Positions 48,133-60,039 of a stretch of DNA of 64,000 nt are shown here, in pieces; the stretch's first letter is position 1, and each line of letters opens with the position of its first letter. The notes beneath the pieces are model-generated. The model was not told where the DNA came from. It did no database searches and saw nothing but the letters and a program-made list of their open reading frames with translations. The translations under genes were made by a program, and so were the position numbers. Source of the stretch: Phytoseiulus persimilis. Its lineage: Eukaryota > Arthropoda > Arachnida > Mesostigmata > Phytoseiidae. The stretch lies in NCBI GenBank assembly GCA_037576195.1, contig CM075103.1:36903250-36967249 (forward strand), written 5' to 3'.

Positions 48133-49062
48133 GACTTGGAAACATATCGATTTGCGAACTCGAAAAGGGGGATGTTGACAGTCCGGATTTTTTCATTGAG
48201 TTTCCCGGGAAATCGAGCGGCCAGAATGAGGAGTCCGGGAGTGCTCTCTTAACCCAAGTTGTCGAGCGCTGCCTCTGTTTACCGTAGGAATGTACGCGGT
48301 TGGCGCGAATCGATGGGCTGTGGGTTGTCCACTTTCAACCGCATCTGTGCATATACTTCCGACGCCCGGAGTCGCCTGTACATGGTTCATCAAAACAATC
48401 AAGGATCCTCCTCCTTGCGTCTGTTGTTAGTTGGTGTCCGTGAGCCGAGGTTCTTTGAAGAGCTCGGAACTGTCGATGGAATATTGTGAGCGACCGATCC
48501 AGAAGTTTGTTAGCGATTGAATCTTCTCGAAAACGATCAACACTGGATCTCGCCACTCGGAGATGCATCCAACACTGCTCGACGCCCCCCCCCCCCCCCC
48601 CTCCCCCGATCCGCATGCTTCTTGTTTTGATGCTGACGTCATATTCTCCGTCCAACCCCAAAGACATCTGGGGAAGGTTCGAAGATCCTCAGACTGAAGA
48701 CATCCTCCAGGGTTTGCGGAGAATGAGTAACACTGCAGAATCACAATCCACGACCAGTGTGTACGACGAAGGATTGATCGAGGGAACAGACTTCGATACT
48801 AATGGTTAGACTCGATTCGTCGAAGCTGATTCTCTCTCATTCTTACTACAAAACGATCAAGAAGAAACATGGCTCTGGCGATCGAATCGTCCGCCACTTC
48901 CGCAACACTATCAGACAGCGGACGGACAGCACACTCAGCTCTGAAACTGCTCTTCAATTCGCAAACCATAATCCAACGCTCTGTAACACCAGCAAGAGCT
49001 TCGGGAGGGCTTCACTTCTGAAATCATGTGAGCTGAATATCTGCGATGAATTCTCAATGTCC

Positions 49063-49565
49063 CAGTTTGGGGATGGGAAGATATCGTTCAATACTCATCC
49101 CTCTCCTGTCATCAGTTTTCCCAGAAACTTCTGCCCGATAAGAACATCGAGAACTGGTTTGATGAAAAAGGTTTTCCCAAATGTCTCTCGAAGTTCCAGA
49201 CATTCAGGATGGCTCAGCGCGCGTGTGATATTAGTGGCCAAGGATGCCGATGTGAATTCCATATTTTCTATTGTTCAAGATGCGATCCGCGGCGAAACAG
49301 TAACCTATCTATCAACAGGTGGAGCCAGTTATTATTTTGCGTAATCTTAACCCCCTCCTATTGGGCAGTCGCACAAGACTTGCGTGGAAAACGATGTTGA
49401 CCGATGTCATAGAAGCAAGAATTTCGAATGGTAGATTCAGAGAAGAAGACGTTTTGCTGCCTTGGTGCTCGTCAATACCCATGATCTCGACAGCCACGCC
49501 CTTTGGCTCCAAGCGCTTTTTCCGTTAGACTGGCTCTCATCATGACTGTAAACGAGGAAAGAGAG
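49063..49565 (+). pseudogene. PIF1/Helitron-type helicase relic
   Basis: One frame gives SQFGDGKISFNTH, KVFPNVSRSSRHSGWLSARV and ILVAKDADVNSIFS with GETVTYLST, the late helicase region of PIF1-like proteins found in Helitrons. Near 49315 the frame shifts to EPVIILRNLNP and EDVLLPW, with about 60-70 expected residues missing. A further shift near 49530 leads to VRLALIMTVNEER, the last helicase motif region. The Walker motifs and any Rep domain are absent. The order of pieces matches the family, so I read it as a decayed Helitron helicase fragment or, less likely, a dead cellular PIF1 copy. Confidence 0.75.
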
Positions 49566-50337
49566 GTACTGATGAAAATACATTCAGGTCGGGGAGGCCT
49601 CCTTCCTTGAAAATTCCTCACCCGCAGATATGACTTGTGAATCTATCAAGTAAATTATTGCTCGCTTCGAGAACTCACCGGTATGGAGACTTCCTCGTAT
49701 AAATCACTGTTGATGAGTGTAGCTGGGGTTTCGAATGACTCAAACAAGGCAGGGAGGCATACAATGATCTTTGAACGACATCTCACGACTCAAAAAATCA
49801 CTCGGAGTCAGAACTCGGTCGGAATCTCCGTCAACCGCTCCGAATCCAGACCGCGAGCCCAGTGTGCTCGGGTTCAACACAATTGTGTGTATCATTCCGT
49901 ATGTTCATGCCGCGAGAGTCACAGGTCACAGATCATAGCTTTTTCTCTTCCATCCAGAACTATTTCGAAGATACATACCCCGAATGTCGGTCGTAGAAGG
50001 GGTTTGATGAGAAAAATGCTGAGCGCTTCTGAAACTCTCTCCTTCCCCTACACGATGCTCCTAGCATGATCGATATTCGCGACGTTCTCGCACTTAGTTT
50101 TGGAATCTCGAGGTGCTAGGAATCCGAGTTCTCCTCGATCTCAGGGCTTTGGGGCGACAGTCGGTGTCATCTATGAAATCACACACTCCTTCCAAAGTCG
50201 TTCTCAATCTTAACTTCAAATGTGTGCATTTTGAGCGATCAGAACAGTTACAGCTCCTTTCCGGCTCGTGCTGTAGTAGGAGAGCATTTCATTCAGAGGA
50301 CTTCGCGGTGGACGGAGATTTCAAAACTGTACGAGTG
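49566..50337. other. Intergenic; no gene recognised
   Basis: Between the helicase relic and the non-autonomous hAT element. One 128-codon frame (49683-50069) has no recognisable domain. Confidence 0.4.
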
Positions 50338-50345
50338 GTCCCGGC

Positions 50346-51712
50346 TAGGCCTTCCAGCGGATCTGGATCCGCGGATCCGGATCCGCAGGATCCGCAAGAT
50401 ATTCGCGGATCCAGATCCGCAGGATCCACGAGAGATTCGCGGATCCGGATCCGCAAGATCCGCTTTTCGGGAGAGCGTATCATCTGATGAGCATACTCAG
50501 GAGGACTGAGATCTGGAATAAAGCGCTGAGAATTGAACAGAAACGAGCTGACAGACGTGAAACTTGCTCTCAGCATTCAGCTCGGCACAGCGAATGTGTA
50601 GAGAAAATTTTCCGCGGAAATTTGATCCAATGATATTTGAGCTGAACCGTCAGAAGTTATGATACGATCGACTCTGTTCGGCATATTTGGTTTGCTCGCC
50701 GAACAAGTGACATCTTGTGTGATGGCTCCCGTTAAACGAAGTTCGTACACGGTTCCGAAATGAGGACTCGACCAGCAAGCATTCCTGGAGATCTTACATA
50801 TCACCTGCAGCCTCTTGATGTTTCCGTCAACGAGCCGCCCAAGTACCTCATGAGAGAGCACTGTACGCGGTGGACTCAATCTTCCAGGCGGAAGGTCTAC
50901 GCACCCGGTGAGATCAAGAAACCGAGCACAGTTGAAGTAGCTATTAAGTGCGTTGCACCCGCATGTGAAGGCATCTATTGAGGAATCGCGATGGACTCCT
51001 TCAATGAAACGGGGAATTCTGATGCACTGGCACAGCAAGGATGATCTCAGAGCCGAAAGCAACGACTTGGAGTCAGAGAGAGCTGGAAGCTGCTCCAGGT
51101 TAGCATTGGCAGTTTGAGACTGGTTCCCAATGGAGAACAAGAGAATCAGGACGTCGAGAAATCTGAAACATCGCGGGATGTTGGACAGAGTGAAGACTAC
51201 AACGGGACTTCAGCATCTTGCGAATGATCCTGGGCGAAAACCGCGTGAGCCTCAAACCAGAAAGTTTGAACGATATTTTCATGCTCCGAAGAGCGTTTGA
51301 ATCGGCAAGAAGGAAGCCATCAAAATCCACCGATGATCCGAGCAAGAATTTGTAGATGAGAAATTCGTAATGACAGGATACAGCCCTCTCGAGAGTTCCC
51401 TAACTCGCTTTGTGATGTACATAGCTCATTGTATGCTTGTTCTTTTACAGTAAATTAAACAATGCGTTCATTTGGCGAGTTGTCACATGAATCCAAGAGC
51501 TCATATAGTATGTACTTGGCTTTTCTTCTCTCACTGCTCCCCCATATCAAGTTATGAAAAGAAGATGCACTGAACCACGCCTCGAGGACAGCGTGTTGCG
51601 AGTCTATTTGGTACCAATGAGCTGGAAACAGTTTGGGTCGACCGTGAAACTTTGCGGATCCGTTCTGCAGAGATCCGCGGATCTCAAATTTTGCGGATCT
51701 TTGGAAGGCCTA
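50346..51712. mobile_element. Non-autonomous hAT-type element with GGATCC-rich ends
   Basis: Terminal inverted repeats TAGGCCTTCCA (50346-50356) and its complement (51702-51712) match perfectly over 11 bp. GTCCCGGC stands directly outside on both sides (50338-50345 and 51713-51720), a perfect 8-bp target duplication as made by hAT transposases. Subterminal regions (about 50357-50465 and 51650-51700) are packed with palindromic GGATCCGCGGATCC-like units, probably transposase-binding sites. The inside has no transposase that I recognise; a 187-codon frame (complement 50577-51140) is unassigned. Confidence 0.88.
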
Positions 51713-51720
51713 GTCCCGGC

Positions 51721-52887
51721 GAGGCTGCCATGCCATGGATCTCGTGTTTACCAATCGGAAGACGTAGTATGGAATGGCTTTTGGCCTATTGATTTTTATG
51801 ATATCCTGAATTGATATCACGGAGTCATTCAGCAGATCGATCGCGTCTCCGACACCCAGTTCTGCAAAAGATTCTTCGTTCTTTTCCTTCCTCCGTGATC
51901 TGGATCTCCGCAAGGTCCTAGTCTCCTCCGGAGCTCTTCTTCATTGAAATGATGTGATGCACACTCCATTCTAACTTTTCTACTCAGCGTTATGGTGGAC
52001 GTCTATACTCCTGAATCGAATACCTTGTCATCCCATCTCTCAACAGTCTGTCTAGGTTGATTCGCCCATTTACTGTCATCTTTTTGTCGAATTCGTTCGG
52101 TAGTGGTTCGAAAAGTGAATGCTGCATATCGGGCCAGGATATAGGTGCTCCGTCAGGGAGTTTGGCTCCTATCGGTGTTCTTTGTTCATCCGAGGATCAG
52201 CCTCTAGAAGTCGGACATTTCCCTGAGACCTGTCGATATCAGCCGTCACCTCTGATCTGGAGGACCAGAATCCGATGAATGAATCCGACCAGTAACGAAC
52301 TCCTGACAGTTGCCAGCTTTGCGTCGTTGCGTTTGGAGACAACAACGTAAATCGAATGATCCGGCTTAAGCCCTCTAATCCATCCGACGCAGTCTGCCTC
52401 TTTGCTTCGGACTTGCCGATTTCCGCAAACTGGACTTCTCTGTTTGGAGGTTGGGTCCCTTTCGAAATGAAGCAGTCCAGTCCCAGGCTGAATGTTCCTG
52501 AGAACTTCGATCGAGTGATTGTTTGACAATGGGATAACAAAGCGATAGATGGTCGCCCGATTGAGGCTCAGACGTTTCATCCGACGATAAATCGACGGAT
52601 GTGACCCTTCCCGCATACTCTGCTGGAATACATATGTCTTCCTGGGACTCTCCTCATCCCTCATGAGGGGAGGAGTGGTGGTAAGACTTCTGTGTGAATC
52701 ATGTCGTGTTCCGTCGAGAGTGGCGCTGAGTTCCGTTTCCAAAAGATGCGCTGGTGACGAAATCCAAGAATCCTCTCGTTTCCCTCCATTCTCAAAGATT
52801 CTAGATGCGCTTCGTGAACTAGCTGGCGGGTTCGCTGAGATCAACCCCATCCACGTTGTTCACGGGAGCAATCAGAACGCTTGCGTA
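51721..52887. other. Intergenic; no gene recognised
   Basis: Long overlapping frames exist on the minus strand (complement 52239-52850, 203 codons) without a known domain. The sequence just before 52888 could hold the promoter of the lectin relic. Confidence 0.35.
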
Positions 52888-53011
52888 ATGAATTCTGACT
52901 TCACGAGCATCCTGAGTGTCCTCATCCTGTGTTCCGCCGCACAACGAGCTTCAACGTGGACCGATGAGGCGATACGGTCAGAGGACTTTTCATTCCGAAT
53001 GGATGATACAG
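52888..53011 (+). pseudogene. Possible signal-peptide exon of the lectin relic
   Basis: An ATG at 52888 starts MNSDFTSILSVLILCSAAQR, a good secretory signal shape, and the stretch ends at a donor-like ACAG|GTAGCG. It lies about 260 bp before the lectin exon on the same strand. The link between the two is inferred only from position, and another exon would be needed between them (a weak candidate with DEIPFFSRGHW lies near 53170-53210). Confidence 0.3.
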
Positions 53012-53275
53012 GTAGCGTTATTGATCAGCTATAGATAGCTTGGGGTTACGAGTTGAAACTCCTCTGAAGTCCTGCGATGGAAGCCAGGGACGGCAAGGAG
53101 CAACAGAGCTGCGAGTTCTCCATGGAGTCGTTAGTAATAATATTAAAGTCGGGATCGACATGTAAGGATGAGATTCCATTCTTCTCTAGGGGACACTGGA
53201 TTCGGATTGAATGAGTCGCTCTGGATGCTCGAAGGCAGCGCTCAGGTGACTCTCGTCGAACCCCAACCAAGCTAG

Positions 53276-53775
53276 ATCCGTCACGAACGAAATCGAACGC
53301 CAAACGACTCAGAGGTAGTCCTGACATCGGATGCGCGTCAGATCGGCTCGGTTTGGCACCGCTCGCCTTTGGATGCCGCCAATTGGGAAGTTGAGATCGA
53401 GTTCCGGATCCCCAACGTTTGGCTGACAGCTGACGGCTTCGGATTTCTTTACACCGAGAAACCACAACATGGCAGAGCTTGTGGCGCGGCTCTGGATTTC
53501 GTCGGACTCGTCGTGGCGGTCGACACTTTCCAGAATCGTAACAACGAAAAATATCCCTGCCCGCTAACCATTCAGATATTCAATGGATCCCGGAAGCTGG
53601 ACCTGTGGGCCGACAGCGTCGACACCGCGATTGTCGCGCACCCTGTTTCTCTCGACGGTGACGGGATCATGCCCGTAACAATGAGAATTCGATACCAGGA
53701 CCATTCGCTGGGCGTCTGGCTCACCGTAGGTGGTGAGCTGACTAAAACTGATTACAGCTGGATACAGCTGACAAG
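53276..53775 (+). pseudogene. L-type lectin (ERGIC-53/VIP36 type) fragment, interrupted by Gypsy sequence
   Basis: L-type lectins of this family are cargo receptors for glycoproteins in the early secretory pathway. The frame, probably starting at an acceptor CTAG at 53275, gives GSVWHRSPLDAANWEVEIEF, then ADGFGFLYTEKPQHG, DFVGLVVAVDTFQN and FNGSRKLDLW, following the order of the legume-lectin-like fold. The asparagine/aspartate pattern after DTFQN could bind calcium. It stops after KTDYSWIQLT, where the usual final strands are replaced in frame by Gypsy pol sequence. Upstream exons are uncertain. It looks like a disrupted gene or gene copy. Confidence 0.75.
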
Positions 53776-53777
53776 AA

Positions 53778-55620
53778 TCCAACATAGAGACGGCTCGAGA
53801 ATCCCGGACATCACGGCCGAACGCATCAAGACAGCCACAAGAGATGACCCACAAATGCAAGCAATCACAGAAGCAATAAACAACGGGTGGCCACAGAAGC
53901 AACAGACGCTGCTAGATTACTGGAACGTACGCGACGAACTGATACAAGAGGACGGTATCATCTACAAAGGACTCGCAGTGGTAATCCCGAAATCACTGCG
54001 CACCGAAATGCTGAAGAAAACCCATTCATCGCACTTGGGTTACGACGCCATGTGTCGTCGAGCAAGAGACTCTCTGTTCTGGCCGGGCATGAAAAATGAG
54101 ATAGAGAATCTGGCCGCCGCGTGCGACGCATGTCAAACATATCACCCCGCACAACAACGAGAACCGCTCATCGGGAAACCTGTCCCATGCCGACCATGGC
54201 AAGTAGTCCATCGAGACCTCTTCGTCTGGAACAATTGTCAGTACCTCGTCACCGTCGACGGATACTCTGACTTCTTCGAGCTCGATCGTCTCGGGCGAGA
54301 CACCACTTCAACGATGATAATCCGCAAGACGGAAGCGCTTTTCGCCAGATACGGAAAAGCAGATGAATTCCACACAGACTCTGGTCCGCGGTGCCTTTCA
54401 GCGGAATTCCAAACGTTTCTCCAGAAGTGGCAGACAGCCCACAAACCAAGCTAGCCCCACAACCACCAATCGAACGGGAAATGAGAAAGTGGGGTAAAAG
54501 CCGCGACTAGGCCGATAAAGAAATGCGAGCATTCGGGCCAGTGCCTAGAGGAGGCACTGCTCGAATGGAGGCTAACACCACAAGCCGATGGAACGTCTCC
54601 GGCTGGAAAATTCCTGGGACGCAGACCAGCGTCAACTATGCCCATGAAACCCTCAGCTCTAGCGGTGAAAACTCAGACCGAATCGTGGAGAACATACAAC
54701 GACGACGCCATTAACAGAAAACAACATACGACAAGCGGGATAAAGAACTGCCACCCCTACTCGTGGGTCAACCAATCAGAATCCAACCCACCGACTTCTC
54801 TCACGAATGGAAGGCCGGGACCTGCATCGAACAACTGAACCCGCGAACATATCGAATCAAGACCAGCGACGGAACCCAACTAATCCGAAACCGACGTTAT
54901 CTCGCAGCAGTGTCTGATATACAAAAAAGTACGCACAAACCCTCAGAAAGTAGCGCACAATCCACCGCTCACAGGCCGCAAGAGATCAGTCGGGAGGGTC
55001 CAACGACCAGAAGTAAGACAAAAGCGAGGGCGAAACCCCAAGGACCCCAACCACGAAGGATCGCGAAGAAACGCCCCGAGCCCGCGCCTGCAAAACCGCT
55101 CAATGTGAGGAGACAACGAACCAAAAGTCCATCACAAACAATCAAGCGGATGGAGCGACCCGTTAATCTGGAAACTCCGATGGAAATCTCCATCCACAAC
55201 AACTCAAAGAATGATACTCCAGTCGCCTTGAGAATGAGACAAGCGACGGTCAAAGCAGCAAATAATGATCAACCTTCCACCAACAACAAGACAACTCAGC
55301 CTGGACGAGTAATATTAACCCCAATGAGACTCAATTTGTGATAAGATCTCAAGAAACGACCCCCATCACCCATCACCAATCGACTCAAAACTTGTTCAAT
55401 TAACCAGAATATCTTCGATCTGTATAGTAATTAGTCAATAGTTCAGAGCGAGGATCACTCAATATCGAATTCCAATTTTCATTCGGACGCAATCGTTACG
55501 CGTTTGGATGAAGGGAAAAAATAATTTCAAATGGTGAATCGTCTAGTCAATATCAGATTGTAACCCATCAACGATGTACATATAGTGAAGAGAGGGGATG
55601 TCAGGGGCCCGTCGGTACGA
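53778..55620 (+). mobile_element. Gypsy-type LTR retrotransposon remnant (integrase to 3' LTR start)
   Basis: From IPDITAERIKTATRDDPQM on, the sequence is Gypsy pol: an integrase zinc-binding segment with THSSHLGYDAMCRRARDSLF and ACDACQ, then the integrase core with WQVVHRDLF and FHTDSGPRCLS. A TAG at 54452 and TGA near 54481 interrupt the region around the expected catalytic glutamate (NGK-stop-ES). A basic C-terminal region follows in another frame (54763-55341). A purine tract GAAGAGAGGGGA at 55587-55598 is followed by TGTCAGGGG, the expected start of a 3' LTR, but the LTR is cut off within a few tens of bases. The reverse transcriptase is absent. Confidence 0.85.
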
Positions 55621-56226
55621 GATCACTACAATAAATGATCAGCATCAACATTCCCTAAACAGGAGTCATCCTTACAATACAATTCGGATACAGTTTCCCG
55701 ATCAGGAATGTAAACACCAAAGCTGCCGATCCGATCATTATACCGGGGAAGCTGACCCGCGCGACTCCCAGCTCCCGCACTGAGATTATGCTCTAGAACA
55801 TTTGGACCAGGATTTGCATGCCGGAAGTTCGAAGGATGAGCGACGACGATATCGCAACCAAGGTAGCGCTCACCAAAATGAGAAACCAAGCTCCCAAGGT
55901 GAAAGGCTTCAATAGCGTTGTGACGTCCACAGTGGAATACGGAATGTAAGCGAAACAATCTTCGAGCCCGAGAGCGAATAGTTTCCAGCTTGAAGTCAAA
56001 TCGATCCACAGCTCATCAAGTTCTCGCGATACGAAAAATACCGAGAATTGCGTCGCAACTTCTGTGGAGTTGCATAAGAGGTTCAGAGAGAATCTGTATT
56101 TCAGATCCTCCGGTGTATACACAATTTCGAAGTCCAGGTGTCCAATATCACAAGAGGATGTACTCAGCAGACACCCAGCGAAATTCTTCCGAAGCCTCCA
56201 CGTGATCAAATTGTCGTAGTTCGCCA

Positions 56227-56356
56227 CGGGTATAGGAACTTTGCCCGCAGTGTTTACTATATGAACGCATTTTCAGAGAGAGCGGCCTCCGCCAGCTTGG
56301 CGGTCTGCTACTGGCACGGTGAGAGCTGTTGCTGGGAGACCGCGACGACAGCGGGG
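56227..56356 (+). repeat. 130-bp inverted repeat inside the receptor pseudogene, arm 1
   Basis: Near-identical, in opposite orientation, to 56931-57060. Both read NGYRNFARSVYYMNAF-like protein in their own sense direction, this one on the plus strand, against the direction of the receptor. Confidence 0.85.
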
Positions 56357-56930
56357 CGAAACACAATTGAGAATCCGTGTACTTTCACAAGGGATGAGGG
56401 TTGGTAATGAGGAGGTTCGGCTCTGAGTTTCCGAAAGAGAAGATGATTAGGGGTCGGTAGGCAGTGTATGACACGCATTTTCGAATTCCGGGAGAGTTCA
56501 TCCAAGACACTTTCCGTCCAGGAAGCGAACGTTTCCGAGGGAGACGCGAAAAACCCACTGAGTCACTACTCTGCACATGGAGCATCCGCTTCAGTGTCGA
56601 GGAGGCCTCACGGCCACGGAGTTCTTCGGTCTTCAACCGCCGAAGACCAGAGGTTCCGTGGAGTTTCATCCCACTGTGTCCTGTCCGAGATGAGAATCAC
56701 TCAATGCGTCTCGCTGTGGACTTCTTCTCCTTGTATTGAGGCTGGCCCAATGTTCTGCCGTTCACCTTGCGTATCGACTCCTCGCCATCTGAACTGACAT
56801 TGTACACGATGGATCATGTGTAAACCATGGAATCTTTGGAAATTTCATCATTACCCGGCGAACCATCCCAGCTCTCCTCGCTGTTCCGCGCCTGGATCTT
56901 GCTTGAGATGCTCGGTAGCCCCGCTAGACT

Positions 56931-57060
56931 CCCCGCTGTCGTAGCGGTCTCCCAGAAACAGCTCTCGGCGTTCCCGTAGCAGACCGCCAAGCTGGCGGAG
57001 GCCGCTCTCTCTGAAAATGCGTTCATATAGTAAACACTGCGGGCAAAGTTCCTATACCCG
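56931..57060 (-). repeat. 130-bp inverted repeat inside the receptor pseudogene, arm 2
   Basis: Partner of 56227-56356; here the sense agrees with the receptor frame. About 570 bp lie between the arms. Confidence 0.85.
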
Positions 57061-57499
57061 TTCGTCACGCAGACGAGTTTTCGAGCAGCGTTTCCAGACC
57101 AAATCAAGGTACGACCAGAGAACGCCGCTGGATCAACTCCCGGATACCAGATGCGTCCTTTTGTGACGGCCCGGACGATGAATAATAGCTTGTGACGAAT
57201 GTTCATAATCAAATGCGAGTCGTGGAACCTGTAATTCCTTACTTCTTTCGATTGAGATGTCAAGAGGACGATTCTGCAGGGTGCCGCCAACGCTTCCGAC
57301 AGTTCGATATGCGCTTTTTGCTCTCCGTCTTCGGTCAGGGGGAGAGTGACGGGACCCAGAGAAAGCAGAGTAGATTTCATGATGAAACTCCCCTGTGCGA
57401 GAATCTTCCCCACGTCCATAATCAGGAGACAAGTGGGCTTCACGTCCAAGTTCAGCCCGATTGCTTCGATGGTAGCCACAAGCCTCATTGGATCCACAA

Positions 57500-58708
57500 G
57501 ATCTCCCCGCGGTTAATGTTGTTCCTTAGCCAAGTTCCCTTCGAATCGATAGAGACAAAGTGCCGCAAAAATCGTACAGCCCCGAGAAATCATGGTTCCA
57601 CAAATTCAAGCGGCATCAAAAGCGGATTCCAACAGCATGATATACCGATCCCAATGAGTGGTAGTCGGAGGTCCTTCCTCGATCGCACATCGACTCTCCT
57701 GGATGGCTATCCCGTTCGTTGGGTCACTTTCGGCGGGAGAGTAGCGTGAACATCAAAGACACCGTTTCTCACGCGGCATCCGTGAAAATTCGTGGTCCAG
57801 GGATCACGAGGTAGTATTCGAGAGCCGCCTCGCGAAAACTTCCCGCAGATCGGAGACTCGCCGAGGCTTCATACGCAGGCTCGATATCTCGGACCGGATC
57901 CGTTCAGGCGACTTATCAGGCCCAAGCGAGGGGGGAAATCGATGGCGAGTAGAATGCTGTGTTTCACTCGAGTCTCTCCCGGAAGAGGTGAAGGTAACGT
58001 GGGCCTTTACTTTTTATTCAGTTCTCTGTTGCCAATCCGTTTGCTTCAACTCAGTCAATGATCTTCCAGCGTGGTTACCCAGGAGATCAGAGCCTCCAGG
58101 AAGCTCGAATTCCCAGTCTCGATAGATCGTCACTCGCAAGCGTCTTGAGGCCCGCGTCGCAATCGGAGTCCTTGCGCGTCCACACACGACGAGCACGCAT
58201 CGTGTGCGCACTTGTGTCCTGTTGAGGGATAGTAGTACCAGGGCACATTTGTATTCTGTGAGATCCGAGAAACAATCTCCGTTACATGCCAGCTGGGAAC
58301 TGGCCCGCGAAGCACTGGTTAGAACTCGAAGCTTGAAGAAAAAGGATCAATCCAGAGGGCGAGTTGCATGAATCGGAGAAAATATTTACGAATCTATAGG
58401 ACGAGACTGAAACCGATAAGAGGCGCTTTCGAATGATTGAAAACCGCCACTATCTCGTAGAGAATCTCTCCGAAAAGATGAACAAGAAAGATGAGCATTT
58501 CCCATTCACCGATCCAGGCAACATCGCGTTTGCGCATAACGCAAGTGGCCTCCTCCTTATTCATAGCTCCCTCCCGACGCACATCGACCGCTTTGGAAAA
58601 GTCGTCTACAGGAAAGTTTGTTACGATCGAACTCAATTTGAGGAGACTTGCTGAAATTCGTCTTGAGGATGAGGGTTCGTGAAGAACAAGAATTACAGCT
58701 CGCCGCAT
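57500..58708. other. Between receptor pseudogene and right arm; no gene recognised
   Basis: Open frames up to 185 codons occur (57192-57749 plus, complement 58394-58774) without a known family. Some of 57500-57700 on the minus strand may be further upstream receptor sequence broken by stops. Confidence 0.35.
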
Positions 58709-60039
58709 GCCACAGCCCATCGATTCGCGCCAACCGCGTACATTCCTACGGTAAACAGAGGCAGCGCTCGACAACTTGGGTTAAGAGAGCACTCCCGGAC
58801 TCCTCATTCTGGCCGCTCGATTTCCCGGGAAACTCAATGCGAAAATCCGGACTGTCAACATCCCCCTTTTCGAGTTCGCAAATCGATATGTTTCCAAGTC
58901 CTAACAGACGATGCTTCTCATCCATTTTCGCGCTATCTCAGACATCAAACGAATTGAATGGGATCGGTTACATTGCGCGAAACCATATGCATCACGACCA
59001 CGACGTTCACGTCGAAGCCAGTCATGTCTGACTAAGCTCAAAGGAGCGAAGTCTAATCCCACCCGAATTCGAGTTCGCCCCGCCGCTCGGCTCTGAACGA
59101 AAACTCTTCTTGGGCCGACCGTTTTCAGGCGTACTGGGCTTCTTTTAGGCTGCCCGTCGGAGCCGGCCAACGAAGAGGGGGAATGGGCAGTCCAAACTCG
59201 ACAACTTTCTGAGGGTAATTCCAAGCGCTCCCCCCAACCAATCCGATATTCTCCTCGAGCATAGGCTGGAGGGAAACGGTAGAACAAAAACATGGATGTC
59301 GAGGTAGAGAAATGTGTCACACAGTGCCAGCCTTTGAGATCGCACACCATACAGAGTTCAGCGCGAAGCAATATTAGGTTGCCGTCAACATCAACGAGCC
59401 GAAGTTCGGATGACCACGAGTAACCGAGATGAAGCATCTACAGGAACTCAGACGATTTCGTTGACGAAGAGAGCTCCAAGCCAACGATTGCTACTGTCGC
59501 TCCTCATCTTCGGTCTCTCGGGATGTTAAGGCGCTAGTTTCACTGGCGGAGATTTCTCCTTGAGTTCCGATGGCAGTCGCTCAAGACGTCCGGCCGTTGG
59601 GTGTTCACCGAGGGTCATAAGCGGAGATATTATACTAGGAATCTCGCAACCATTCCGTCGCCGTTCCGGTACGGATTTAAGCCACAATCATTGAGACTGC
59701 CATTACAGTCCCGAGCAAAATGGCTGAAAGAATAAGCAGCATGAGCCAGGCGGGGACTTCGTCTGCTCCCTCGCAATTAAGTTGGGAGTAGACACATATT
59801 TTCGGATCTTGAAAATTCGAGAACCTATCTCCGATTCGGATATTAATTCTCCACTCAGAAATTACGGCATCTGGTCAACGAGTGAATTCGACCGACGTCT
59901 GACCGGGAAATCAGTTTTCGAATCGGAACTCAATTTCCGACATTCGAAAATCGATGTCGAGAGTCGGGAGCAGACCATCAGTGCACATTTTGCTCCCGCG
60001 CAAAGCACGAATCTGAGGCTAACGAGGAGAGAAACTAGA

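Larger units (their letters stand above)
43247..48323 (-). repeat. Left arm of a large inverted duplication
   Basis: The reverse complement of this stretch matches 58709-63403 in content and order, with few substitutions: a LINE remnant, its upstream region, and an outer stretch with 67-bp-type minisatellite units. The inner edge is sharp: CGATGGGCTGTGG is the last shared sequence (48323 here, 58709 there). The outer part of this arm has an extra tandem copy of about 675 bp (43.25-43.92 kb against 43.92-44.5 kb), the outer one truncated. Confidence 0.9.
55660..57497 (-). pseudogene. Ionotropic receptor (chemosensory iGluR-like) pseudogene
   Basis: On the minus strand a 227-codon frame (57497-56814) may be the N-terminal part. 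After an interruption, 56227-55793 encodes a ligand-binding-like part with an N-glycosylation site (CNST), then LLKPFTLGAWFLILVSATLV, which resembles the first membrane segment of ionotropic receptors with the characteristic KPF before it. A stop (TAG after LVQMF) follows; the frame resumes with GVARVSFPGIMIGSAAL and FTFLIGKLYP, like the third membrane segment, and stops again after VRMTPV. The second ligand-binding lobe is missing. A 130-bp inverted repeat sits inside. Assignment rests on the membrane region; the N-terminal link is weaker. Confidence 0.6.

Noticed and set aside
50289-50576. Arginine/aspartate-rich frames at 50.2-50.6 kb
   Set aside because: They are products of the palindromic GGATCC repeats at the end of the hAT-type element.
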